This document shows positions 33,649 to 42,508 of a stretch of DNA of 64,000 bases, piece after piece. The stretch lies in the NCBI GenBank assembly GCA_030427245.1, contig JAUHXA010000013.1, positions 54,054 to 118,053 of the forward strand. Direction: 5' to 3'. A model generated the notes under the pieces. That model saw nothing but the letters and a program-made list of their open reading frames with translations, did not search any database and was not told the origin of the DNA. The stretch is from Bacteroidia bacterium. GTDB lineage: Bacteria; Bacteroidota; Bacteroidia; Chitinophagales; UBA2359. The translations under genes and the position numbers were made by a program. Every line of letters begins with the position of its first letter. The stretch's first letter is position 1.

Positions 33649-36366
33649 CTAAAAGGTTTCAAAATTAAAACTAATCGAAGGGAACGCACTTCCCAACACC
33701 GAAAAACGATTTGCTTTGGGCAGTTCAAAAGGCTCTTGTGTATAGAACACCGAAAAGGCATTTCGCCGACCATAGACATTGTAAATCGAAAGTGTCCAGC
33801 TTGTTTTGAATTTTTTAGTTTTGTTGTAGCCCATGCCCATTGTATAAGCCAAGTCGAGGCGGTGATAATCGGGAATTCGAAGGTGGTTTCGTTTGGTATA
33901 AACGGGAATCACCAAGCCGTTTTCACCAATGTAATTTCCAACAGGGGGGGTGGTTGGTCGCCCCGTTCCATAATTGAAGTTGACAGTCAAGGTTGTTTTA
34001 CTGTTGAAAGCCACGTTCCAAACCAAAGAAACATCGTGAAGTTTGTCAATATTGGAAGCGTACCATTCACCTCTGTTGATGTCATCCACCTTCAATTCGG
34101 ACTTCGACAACGTATAACTCAATGAGCCATTGAAGACTCCTCTTTTCTTGTTCAAGCTGAATTCCATGCCATAAGTTCGCCCAATGCCTTTTCTGATTTC
34201 CGTTTCGATGTGGTCATTTAGAATCAGTTCAGCAAAGTTTTTGTAATCGTAAGTGGCATCCAAGTAGCGACCATAAAAATCCAAAGAGGTCTCCCAAAGG
34301 TTGTCTTTGAAGTTTTTGAAACCGCCAATCGAAACACTGTGCGCTTGTTTGGGCGGAATATAGACGGTGCTCAATTGCCAATGACTACTTGGAGTGGGCG
34401 TGTCGCTATTGGAGAATTGATTGATGTATTGGGTCACTCGGCTGTATCCCGCTTTTAGTGAGGCTGTTGGACTCAGTTTATAGCGAGCCGAAAAGCGAGG
34501 TTCGAGATTGAAGCGGCTGTCAATGATTCCGTTTGCCGTTCTTGTGCCTATACTATTGGAGGTTTCGTAGGGATAGCCTTCATCGTAGTCATACACCGTT
34601 TTTTCACCCAAATAAGCATACCAGTTTGCCCTGATTCCCCCCAACAATTGTAGCGTAGGACTGACTTTCCATTCCACATTCACAAAAGCGGCAGTCTCCA
34701 CACCTTGTTCCGATTCTGTTTGCTGCTCTTTGAGGACGGTTAAATTGCCTGAAGGAATCAATTTCTGACCGGGTAAATCGTATAAGACAGCCGAAAGTCC
34801 CGCATCCAATTTTAGTTCATCGCTGGGCGTGTGGGTGATTTGTTCTTTGATTTTGAAGTAGTTGATGCCATTTTGGAGGACAGAAGCATCGTTGCCTTGA
34901 AGGTCGGTTTGTTCGTTTTTGAATTGACTTGCCGAAAGGCTCAAACGGGAATAGGTGCGTCCGTTGAAGATGCTTTTGTAAATGATTTGTCCCAAGAGGG
35001 TTTGGTAATTGAAGCCAAATTCGTTGTTGTATTCAAAGTCGTCTTGTGTGGCATAAGCCGAAAAAATCAATGTATTTTTGGGATTCAAACGGTGGGTGTA
35101 GCGAAAGTTGGCATCGTAGAAAAAGACGGAACTGCGTTTGACCTCTGGCACGTTGATTTTCTTCAAAATCCAATCCGAATAAGTAGAGCGAAAACCTGCA
35201 ATGAAAGAACTTTTGTCCTTGACAATGGGCGCTTCAATGCTTATCCGACTCGCAACAGGCCCTAAACCACCCTTGATTTTGAACTCTTTGAAATTACCAT
35301 CTCGCATCTCGACATTCAAAACCGAAGCCAAGCGTCCTCCAAATTGTGCGGGAATTGCGCCTTTGTAAAGTGTCACATTCTGCAATAAATCGGCATTGAA
35401 GGTGCTGTAAAATCCCAAGGCATGAGCCGAATTGAATAAGATACCTTCGTCCTGCAAAATCAAATTTTGATCAATATCGCCCCCCCGAACATTGAAGCCC
35501 GAAGCTCCTTCTCCAATCGTACTGACCCCAGGCTGCAATAATAGAACCTTGACAATATCCGCTTCCCCCAAAACGGTCGGTAACTGTTTGACGGTGATTA
35601 AATCCAATTTTTCAACTCCCGTTTGGACACTGTTTACATTGGCATCAGGGGCTTCCGCCGAAATCACCACTTCATCCAAGTTGATGCTGCTTTTGTCGAG
35701 GTCAATATCCAATTTTCCATCCCCATAGACTTGCACCTTCAATTCTTTTTCATCATAGCCCACATACTGCACCTTCAAGGAGTGTTTGCCTGTGGGCAAC
35801 TGCAAGTTGTATTTTCCTTCTATGTTGGTAGTCGTTCCTTTCAACAAATCGGTCTGCAAAATACTAGCCCCGACAATCGTTTCGTTCGTTGCCGCATCTT
35901 TGATAGTTCCTCTAATAACTGCCTGACCGTTAGGGGAGAGGTTTTGAATGGTACCTACCGAAATTGTTTTATCTACCTCCGTATTGGAAGGGTTCAGTGA
36001 AGCTTCCAAGGCTTTGTAGTATTCGGCGGTGTAGGTGCTTTCGGCTACTTCTTTGGGAACAATGACGACTGCATAGCCTCGGTAAATAATGAATCCCAAG
36101 TCAGTGTTTTGCAGTAACTGCCCCAATACGATTTTCAAAGGCGTTTGCTCGAAAGTTGCGGAGGTATTGGGTAATGGAAGCACGGATGGAGGAATGAATA
36201 ATTGAAGGGAATAGCGTTGGTCTAAATCTTCAAAAATGTCTTCTAAGGCTTGATTGGCGTATCGACCGTCAATAAGAAGACTGTCGAGGAATTGCGCCTT
36301 TGATGATAAACTCATCAGGAAAAGTAAGCTAAAAAACAGTAGGGTTTGAATGGTTTTTTTGGGCAT
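33649..36366 (-). CDS. TonB-dependent receptor with STN and carboxypeptidase-like domains
   Basis: This 905-residue outer-membrane transporter has a signal peptide (residues 1-25, ending SSKAQ). An STN-like domain follows (about 26-112, LEDIFEDLDQRYSLQLFIPP ... VVIVP), then a carboxypeptidase-regulatory-like beta-sandwich (about 148-230, IRGTIKDAATNETIVGASI) and the plug (VLGEADIVKVLLLQPGVSTIGEGASGFNVRGG). A barrel runs to PSISFNFETF. An STN domain often means regulation through an anti-sigma factor (FecA-like), but the nearest sigma pair is on the other strand and not adjacent, so a link is uncertain. No SusD gene is nearby, so the substrate is more likely a small chelate or vitamin than a polysaccharide. 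Monocistronic. Confidence 0.9.
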   Translation of the reverse strand: MPKKTIQTLLFFSLLFLMSLSSKAQFLDSLLIDGRYANQALEDIFEDLDQRYSLQLFIPPSVLPLPNTSATFEQTPLKIVLGQLLQNTDLGFIIYRGYAVVIVPKEVAESTYTAEYYKALEASLNPSNTEVDKTISVGTIQNLSPNGQAVIRGTIKDAATNETIVGASILQTDLLKGTTTNIEGKYNLQLPTGKHSLKVQYVGYDEKELKVQVYGDGKLDIDLDKSSINLDEVVISAEAPDANVNSVQTGVEKLDLITVKQLPTVLGEADIVKVLLLQPGVSTIGEGASGFNVRGGDIDQNLILQDEGILFNSAHALGFYSTFNADLLQNVTLYKGAIPAQFGGRLASVLNVEMRDGNFKEFKIKGGLGPVASRISIEAPIVKDKSSFIAGFRSTYSDWILKKINVPEVKRSSVFFYDANFRYTHRLNPKNTLIFSAYATQDDFEYNNEFGFNYQTLLGQIIYKSIFNGRTYSRLSLSASQFKNEQTDLQGNDASVLQNGINYFKIKEQITHTPSDELKLDAGLSAVLYDLPGQKLIPSGNLTVLKEQQTESEQGVETAAFVNVEWKVSPTLQLLGGIRANWYAYLGEKTVYDYDEGYPYETSNSIGTRTANGIIDSRFNLEPRFSARYKLSPTASLKAGYSRVTQYINQFSNSDTPTPSSHWQLSTVYIPPKQAHSVSIGGFKNFKDNLWETSLDFYGRYLDATYDYKNFAELILNDHIETEIRKGIGRTYGMEFSLNKKRGVFNGSLSYTLSKSELKVDDINRGEWYASNIDKLHDVSLVWNVAFNSKTTLTVNFNYGTGRPTTPPVGNYIGENGLVIPVYTKRNHLRIPDYHRLDLAYTMGMGYNKTKKFKTSWTLSIYNVYGRRNAFSVFYTQEPFELPKANRFSVLGSAFPSISFNFETF

Positions 36367-36399
36367 TAGAATGTGTTAAAAGATGAATAAGTAAGGGTA

Positions 36400-36480
36400 A
36401 AAAAATAACTCCTCGTTTTCTTTTGCTAACATACCCCATCCCCTTTCAAAAGGGGAATATTGGTCGATGAGTTATTTTTT
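36400..36480. repeat. Nested hairpin, 81 bp, with REP-like core
   Basis: An outer stem of 12 bases pairs AAAAAATAACTC (36400-36411) with GAGTTATTTTTT (36469-36480). An inner hairpin, TCCCCTTT...AAAGGGGA (36439-36456), resembles the core of the 8814-8996 element. The T-run allows terminator function for a minus-strand unit or a plus-strand one. It lies between the TonB receptor and the flavin monooxygenase genes. Confidence 0.55.
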
Positions 36481-36594
36481 CTTTTTTACTAAGTCTGGCA
36501 TAAAGATAGAAACGTCAGTGGAAAAGTGGGCTACATTTCTGCAATGAATGATGGAATCTCTACTTTGAAGAAAAGAGAATGTCAAGACAACTAA

Positions 36595-38046
36595 TCATTC
36601 AAACTCCAACACTTCATCCTCCAATTTGCTATGTCGAAAGTTGAAAATATCTTTCACATAGTTTTGGTGAACCCTCCAGGGAGTTTCCGAACCTTGTTTA
36701 GGAAGCGTGTCGAGCGCACGTAGAACATAGCCCGAATTGAAGTCCAAAAGTGGGATTTCTGTAATTGTACTCGCATCTACCCGAGGAGTCACCTGTTTTC
36801 TACCTGTTTTCTTCATGTAATTCAACAAACGACAAACGTATTCACAGGTCAAATCCGCCTTCAATGTCCAAGAGGCATTGGTATAACCAAACACCATTGC
36901 AAAATTGGGTACATCGCTGAACATCATTCCTCTATAACAGTACAGGTCAGGGGCGTTTATAAGCTTGCCATCTACCTCCAATTGGATGCCACTAATGATT
37001 TTCATATTCAAGCCCGTAGCCGTGACAATCAAATCTGCCTCCAATTCTTGACCCGATTTCAGTTGGATTCCTTTTTCGGTGAAGGTTTCGATATGATCTG
37101 TTACTATCTCTGCTTTACCAGACTTCAAGGACTCAAACAAATCACTATCAGGAACAAGGCAAACTCTTTGATCCCAAGGATTGTATTTGGGTTTGAAGTG
37201 TTTTTCTACTTCAAAGCCTTCTCCAAGTTCTTTTTTGGCATTTTTCACAAACAATTTTCTCACAAAATTGGGTTTGCTTCGAGCCAATTTGAAGAAAGCC
37301 ATACCTAACAAGATGTTTTTCCAACGAGAAATAGTATAAGCTACCTTCGAAGGAAGAACACGTCGCAAACCATTTGCGATAGCATCTTTGGAGGGAGCGG
37401 ATGTGATGTAGGTAGGTGACCGCTGCAACATGGTCACTTTCTGGGCTTTTTGGGCGAGTTCAGGCACAAGAGTAACCGCCGTTGCGCCACTGCCAATGAC
37501 TACCACTTTTTTGTCGGTATATTCGACATCAGAAGTCCATTTTTGGGGATGTACAATGCGCCCTTTGAAACGCTCTCTGCCTTCAAAATGTGGCGTGTAC
37601 CCATTGTCGTAATCGTAATAACCACTGCACATTAACAAAAAATTGCAGCAAAATTGCACCATCTCTTGTGTATCAGTTCGCTCAATTTTTACTGTCCATT
37701 TTTGGGTTACGGAAGACCAAGTCGCAGCTTTTACCTTATGTTTGTATTGAATTTTTTGATCAAAACCACCCTCCTTTGCGGTGTCTTTGATGTACTTTAG
37801 AATGGCAGGTCCATCTGCAATCGCCTTTGCTTCTTTCCACGGACGAAAAGAATAGCCCAAGGTGTACATATCAGAATCGGAGCGAATCCCTGGATAGCGA
37901 AACAAATCCCAAGTGCCGCCCATTGCCTCTCTTGCTTCAAGGATGGTGAAGCTTCGGTCGGGGCAGTTTTTTTGGAGGTGATGTGCTGCTCCAATGCCTG
38001 AGAGTCCTGCACCCACTATGATAACATCAAAATACGGCTGTTTCAT
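36595..38046 (-). CDS. Flavin-containing (Baeyer-Villiger type) monooxygenase
   Basis: This 483-residue FAD/NADPH enzyme oxygenates a carbonyl or heteroatom substrate with O2. The FAD site IIVGAGLSGIGAAHHL is at residues 9-24. RYPGIRSDSDMYTLGYSF is typical of EthA-like Baeyer-Villiger enzymes. The BVMO fingerprint F-x-G-x(3)-H-x(3)-W is present as FKGRIVHPQKW, with Thr where Pro or Asp usually follows. The NADPH Rossmann motif is VVVIGSGATAV. Length is usual for the family. The DinB gene lies 55 bases upstream on the same strand, so the two are probably co-transcribed, with a small inverted repeat in the gap. The substrate is unknown. Confidence 0.9.
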   Translation of the reverse strand: MKQPYFDVIIVGAGLSGIGAAHHLQKNCPDRSFTILEAREAMGGTWDLFRYPGIRSDSDMYTLGYSFRPWKEAKAIADGPAILKYIKDTAKEGGFDQKIQYKHKVKAATWSSVTQKWTVKIERTDTQEMVQFCCNFLLMCSGYYDYDNGYTPHFEGRERFKGRIVHPQKWTSDVEYTDKKVVVIGSGATAVTLVPELAQKAQKVTMLQRSPTYITSAPSKDAIANGLRRVLPSKVAYTISRWKNILLGMAFFKLARSKPNFVRKLFVKNAKKELGEGFEVEKHFKPKYNPWDQRVCLVPDSDLFESLKSGKAEIVTDHIETFTEKGIQLKSGQELEADLIVTATGLNMKIISGIQLEVDGKLINAPDLYCYRGMMFSDVPNFAMVFGYTNASWTLKADLTCEYVCRLLNYMKKTGRKQVTPRVDASTITEIPLLDFNSGYVLRALDTLPKQGSETPWRVHQNYVKDIFNFRHSKLEDEVLEFE

Positions 38047-38064
38047 TTCAGTTGGTTTGAAAAC

Positions 38065-38093
38065 ATCAGTTAGATTTTTGAAATTTAACTGAT
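38065..38093. repeat. Operator-like inverted repeat before the monooxygenase gene
   Basis: ATCAGTTA (38065-38072) and TAACTGAT (38086-38093) are perfect inverted repeats with a 13-base spacer, 19-47 bases upstream of the monooxygenase ATG and just after the DinB gene. No T-run follows on either side, so regulator binding is more likely than termination. Confidence 0.4.
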
Positions 38094-38101
38094 ATAGAGT
38101 T

Positions 38102-38620
38102 TTATGCAGATTTTATTTCTATTATTTGTTCAATATGGCGATTGCAGTGTGATGCCATAAATGCAATCCAATTTTTGCCGTTGAGCAGTCCAAAAATGAA
38201 GTGTTTAAAAGCAATTTTTTCGAGGGGTAAATCGGTCGTTGCTACAAACTCTTCAATGATAGCTCGATTGCTGCGAAAAGCAGCCAAAGCTTCTGATTTT
38301 GTTTGGAATATGCCTTGGGGTTCTAAGAAACTGGGGGCTTTTACTTTGACAGTTCGGTTCATGGCTTTTTTGGCAACTTCTTCATCTGCCTCAGTTATGG
38401 GAGGATTTTCTTCCATGTGTTTGGCTGCTTGTTTGTGGATGCCTTTTAATAGGCTTTTGTCGGTAAGCATGATATGTTCCACAAGTTCTGCCAAGGACCA
38501 TCTTGTTTCGGAGGGTTTCGTTGTAAACTCTTCATCGTTGACTCCTTCCAAAGTCGCAATCAGTTTTGCTTCGCTTTCCTTTAATAAATCGCTTAGGTAA
38601 GTACGTTCGATTGTATTCAA
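38102..38620 (-). CDS. DinB-like metalloenzyme-fold protein
   Basis: This 172-residue protein belongs to the DinB/YfiT four-helix superfamily. The first metal-ligand helix is WSLAELVEHIMLTDKSLL and the last is WIAFMASHCNRHIEQIIEI. The His residues of VEHI and of SHCNRH are in the expected positions for a divalent metal. Members act as thiol-dependent transferases or unknown enzymes using bacillithiol or similar thiols. There is no signal peptide, so it is cytosolic. It is the first gene of a likely two-gene unit with the flavin monooxygenase, which suggests a detoxification role. Confidence 0.82.
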   Translation of the reverse strand: MNTIERTYLSDLLKESEAKLIATLEGVNDEEFTTKPSETRWSLAELVEHIMLTDKSLLKGIHKQAAKHMEENPPITEADEEVAKKAMNRTVKVKAPSFLEPQGIFQTKSEALAAFRSNRAIIEEFVATTDLPLEKIAFKHFIFGLLNGKNWIAFMASHCNRHIEQIIEIKSA

Positions 38621-38834
38621 TTTCTATTGTTTTTTGTTTCCTTCAAAGGTCTTGAAAAAAAAGGACATTTTGGAGTCAAAAGGGAAAGCGAAGAGGGCTT
38701 TTTTCTGCCACTAATAGAATGAACCTCTAACAAATGGTCGAGTTGGTGAGTTCGGTTGATTATAGAGGAAAAAAACCTTGTGAATGAGTGTAGAAATATC
38801 TACTTTTAGGGTTTTAACTCTTTTGATATTAATT

Positions 38835-41800
38835 ATGCCCAAAACTCTGTGTAAAATAATCTATTTGAGTTGGATAGGGCTGCTCCTTTTTTATTATAAC
38901 ATAAGCCTTGCACAATTCAATGAGACTCCTATCTCCTATGATTTTATATCGCAGGAGGAAGGGCTATCAGATGAAACGGTAACTTGTTTTTTGCAGGACA
39001 GTCGGGGTTTTATGTGGATAGGTACTAAAAATGGCTTAAATAAATACGACGCCTACAATTTTACTGTTTATCGCAAAAATGCCCAAAAGCCACAAAGTAT
39101 TTCAGGAAATCATATTATAAGTCTTTTTGAAGACAATCAGGGATTTATATGGATAGGTACTGCCAAAAACGGTCTGAACCGTTACGATAGACGTTTCGAT
39201 ACTTTTGAAACGTTTCCCTACGAAAAAGGAATAAATAGTGCTCTGGAAGAGAATACTGTACTGGCTATTTTGCAGGACAAGCAAGGAGTGTTTTATATCG
39301 GAACAAGAAATGGTTTGAGCAAATTCAATCTCCGCAAGAGAACGTTTGAACTTATTAAAATAACTGTTATAGACCCTCTCTTTTCAGATGCGGTAACTGT
39401 CAATACATTGATGGAAGACAGCCGACAACAATTGTGGATAGGTACAGACAAGGGCTTGATTCGTTGGAGTAGAGCTAGAGATAAAATGACTCCTTTTTTG
39501 TACAATAAAGCAGAGAAAAACAGCCTAAACAGTGATACAATAAGGTGTTTGTTTGAAGCAAAAGACTCAACTATATGGATAGGTACTGCAAAGGGTGTCA
39601 ATACTTTTGATTTAAGTAGTGAGACTTTTGAGAAATTTCACTTCAACCATGAAGAAGGACTCGAAGACGAAGAACATGAAGAAATTGACGAGGCAGACAT
39701 AAGAGATATAGTGGCCGATAAAAAAGGCAATATATGGATTGGAACATTTGGTCATGGTTTGGTGAAAGTTAACAATAAATTGGGAGAGGTGGCGATTTAC
39801 ACCAATATTGCAGGGAATCAACAAAGCCTTAGAAACGATTCCATTAGTCAATTATATGTCGATAAATCAGGCTTGTTGTGGATCAGTACAAAAGGGGAGG
39901 GAATTAGCTTGGCAAATTTGACTCAAATTCATTTCAATAGATTGTATAAAGAAGCAAATGCAGTCAATACCTTATTGAGTGACACCATACGAGCAGTAAT
40001 GGATGATGGAGAGTCTATTTGGATGGGGACACCAAAAGGTTTGAGCATTTATCACAAACTGACCCAAACTTTTTATAACCTAAAATACGATTCGACCAAT
40101 CCGCTGAGTATCAGTGATGCTGCAATCAATGATATTTACAAAGACAAAAGTGGAAATATATGGATTGGAACGGATAAGGGTGGTTTGAACAAATGGATTC
40201 AGGGAGAGTACAAAACACCAGAAGATTATGCTTTTGAACGATATACAATTGAAACCGTAGGAACAGGATTGGCAAGTAATCGGATTTATTGCTTGGAAGA
40301 AACAAAAGACAGTTTATTGTGGATAGGCACAGACAGAGGATTGAGCGTATTGAACAGAAATCGGAGTACCTTTAGCGTTTTTACCCACAAACTGGACAAT
40401 GAATCAAGCATTAATGGAGATAGCATCCGATGTTTGTACAAGAATCCTTCAGGTCAAATGATGATTGGCACCCATAAGGGATGGAATGTTTGGAGGGAGA
40501 AGACCAGTGATTTTGAGCGATTTGAACTTCCTTCCGATTCTTTGAAGTCAAAAGCAGTACAAGCCATTTTTCAAGAAAAGAATGGTTTGTTGTGGTTGGG
40601 AACAGCCAAAAATGGAATTTATGTTTTAAATGGAGAAAGGAACGTGGTGGAGACTTATACGGAAATAAATGGCCTGAAAAGTAACCACATACAGAGTTTA
40701 GAAGCAGACGAAGATGGAAATGTTTGGGCAAGTACTTCAAAGGGATTGAGTCGAATATCGGGGAGTGGAGAAGGGATAAACAAACAATCTCAAATCACAA
40801 ACTTTCACGCCAAAAATTGGTTGCCAACCAATACCTTCAATAGAGGGGCATACTTTCAGAGCAAAGACCATGTTTTGTACTATGGCACAGACAAGGGTTT
40901 GATTTATTTTCATGCCGATGATGTGAAAGGGAATACTTTTGTGCCACCTGTGATTATCACACGTTTTGAATTATTTTTTGAAAATGTACCAATACAAATT
41001 GAAGAGCAGAAACCCATTATGATTTTGCTGCCCGATAGTATTTCTATGTCTTCTCCTTTACGACAGCATATTACCGAAACTCGAAGCCTAATATTGAATC
41101 ACGACCAAAACGTATTGTTTTTTGAGTTTGCAGCATTGAGTTTTGTGAACAGTCAAGCCAACAAATACGAATACAAAATGGAGAATTTTGATAATTTTTG
41201 GCGGACAGCAAAAGGAAATAGAAGTGCAACGTACACCAACTTAGACCCAGGAAAATATGTATTTAGAGTCAGAGCAGCGAACAATGATGGGATTTGGAAT
41301 GAGGAAGGAACTTCTATCAGCATCAAAATAGAATCACCCTTCACCCAAAAAATTGAATTTTATCTTTTGTTGATATTGGTTGGTATCGGATTGATTGTTT
41401 TATTTGTTAAATTATGGACTCGCAACTTGGAAAACAACCGTCGAGTGCTGCAACAAAAGGTGAAGGAACGGACACAAGAACTGGAGGAGCAAAAAAACGA
41501 AATACTTCAACAAGCTCTTCAACTGAAAGAAGCCAAAGAAGTAATCAGCAGTCAAAAAGACAAAGTAGAATCAGCTTATGGAGAATTGAATCAAACTCAT
41601 GAAGAACTCAAATCTGCTCAGACCAAGTTGGTAGAGGCAGAAAAAATGGCCTCTCTCGGACAGCTTACCGCAGGCATCGCGCATGAAATCAACAACCCAA
41701 TCAACTTTGTCAGCGGCAACATTCAACCCCTCAAAAAAGATGTTGAAGACTTGATGGAGTTACTTAGGGAGTACGATGAAATGGTCAAGAAACACGACTT

Positions 41801-42425
41801 AAAAGGGGAATTTGAATCAGTTGAAGCATTGAAGGAACACATAGATTTTGACTTTTTGAAGCAGGAAATTACTGATTTGTTAGCTGGAATTGAAGAAGGA
41901 GCGCAACGCACAACAGAAATAGTGAATGGTTTGAGAAGCTTTTCGAGATTGGACGAAGACGAAAAAAAATGGGCAGATTTGAACGAGAGTTTGGACAATA
42001 CTTTATTGATTTTGAAAAGTCGTTTGGCGGATTCCGATATTGAAGTAATCAAGCAGTATGGGAAAGTGCCCAGAGTGATGTGCTTTCCTGCAAAGTTGAA
42101 TCAAGTGTTTTTGAATTTGTTAACCAATGCTATTCAGTCTATTGAAGAGGAAGAATCACATGATGAACATGAGCATATTCTCATCCAAACTTATGAAACT
42201 GATACCCATGTTTTTGTGCGAATCAAAGATACGGGCAAGGGCATGTCAGAGGAAGTAAAAAAACGTATATTCGAGCCTTTTTTCACCACCAAAGATGTAG
42301 GACAAGGCACCGGATTGGGCATGTCTATTTCTTTTGGTATCATTGAGCAGCACAAAGGCAAAATCGAAGTCGAAAGTGAGGAAAGGAAAGGGACAACTAT
42401 GACAATTGCTTTGCCCAAACAGTGA
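38835..42425 (+). CDS. Two-propeller sensor histidine kinase
   Basis: With the start at 38835, which gives a good signal peptide ending LLLFYYNISLAQ, the protein has 1196 residues; an ATG at 38784 would add 17. The periplasmic part has 14 WIGT-type blades (GFMWIGTKNGLNKY and similar), hence two seven-bladed propellers, then a Y_Y_Y domain (YKMENFDNFWRTAKGNRSATY). One transmembrane helix follows (FYLLLILVGIGLIVLFVKLW) and a long coiled coil. The HisKA motif is GQLTAGIAHEINNPINFV with the phospho-His. The HATPase has N box NLLTNAIQSIEEE and G boxes DTGKGM and GTGLGMSI. It lacks the receiver and AraC domains of hybrid (HTCS) relatives, and no response regulator is adjacent. The signal is unknown. 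Confidence 0.9.
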   Translation: MPKTLCKIIYLSWIGLLLFYYNISLAQFNETPISYDFISQEEGLSDETVTCFLQDSRGFMWIGTKNGLNKYDAYNFTVYRKNAQKPQSISGNHIISLFEDNQGFIWIGTAKNGLNRYDRRFDTFETFPYEKGINSALEENTVLAILQDKQGVFYIGTRNGLSKFNLRKRTFELIKITVIDPLFSDAVTVNTLMEDSRQQLWIGTDKGLIRWSRARDKMTPFLYNKAEKNSLNSDTIRCLFEAKDSTIWIGTAKGVNTFDLSSETFEKFHFNHEEGLEDEEHEEIDEADIRDIVADKKGNIWIGTFGHGLVKVNNKLGEVAIYTNIAGNQQSLRNDSISQLYVDKSGLLWISTKGEGISLANLTQIHFNRLYKEANAVNTLLSDTIRAVMDDGESIWMGTPKGLSIYHKLTQTFYNLKYDSTNPLSISDAAINDIYKDKSGNIWIGTDKGGLNKWIQGEYKTPEDYAFERYTIETVGTGLASNRIYCLEETKDSLLWIGTDRGLSVLNRNRSTFSVFTHKLDNESSINGDSIRCLYKNPSGQMMIGTHKGWNVWREKTSDFERFELPSDSLKSKAVQAIFQEKNGLLWLGTAKNGIYVLNGERNVVETYTEINGLKSNHIQSLEADEDGNVWASTSKGLSRISGSGEGINKQSQITNFHAKNWLPTNTFNRGAYFQSKDHVLYYGTDKGLIYFHADDVKGNTFVPPVIITRFELFFENVPIQIEEQKPIMILLPDSISMSSPLRQHITETRSLILNHDQNVLFFEFAALSFVNSQANKYEYKMENFDNFWRTAKGNRSATYTNLDPGKYVFRVRAANNDGIWNEEGTSISIKIESPFTQKIEFYLLLILVGIGLIVLFVKLWTRNLENNRRVLQQKVKERTQELEEQKNEILQQALQLKEAKEVISSQKDKVESAYGELNQTHEELKSAQTKLVEAEKMASLGQLTAGIAHEINNPINFVSGNIQPLKKDVEDLMELLREYDEMVKKHDLKGEFESVEALKEHIDFDFLKQEITDLLAGIEEGAQRTTEIVNGLRSFSRLDEDEKKWADLNESLDNTLLILKSRLADSDIEVIKQYGKVPRVMCFPAKLNQVFLNLLTNAIQSIEEEESHDEHEHILIQTYETDTHVFVRIKDTGKGMSEEVKKRIFEPFFTTKDVGQGTGLGMSISFGIIEQHKGKIEVESEERKGTTMTIALPKQ

Positions 42426-42508
42426 TGGGTTATTGGAATACTGGCGACTATATAGCCTTGAACAAGAACAAATAATACAAAGAAAGCACACTATAATAAT
42501 AAGAACAA

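Noticed and set aside
33649..36366. TonB receptor as the partner of the nearby ECF sigma factor
   Set aside because: They are on opposite strands with two unrelated genes between, and the sigma gene has its own membrane partner. The STN domain alone is not enough to link them.
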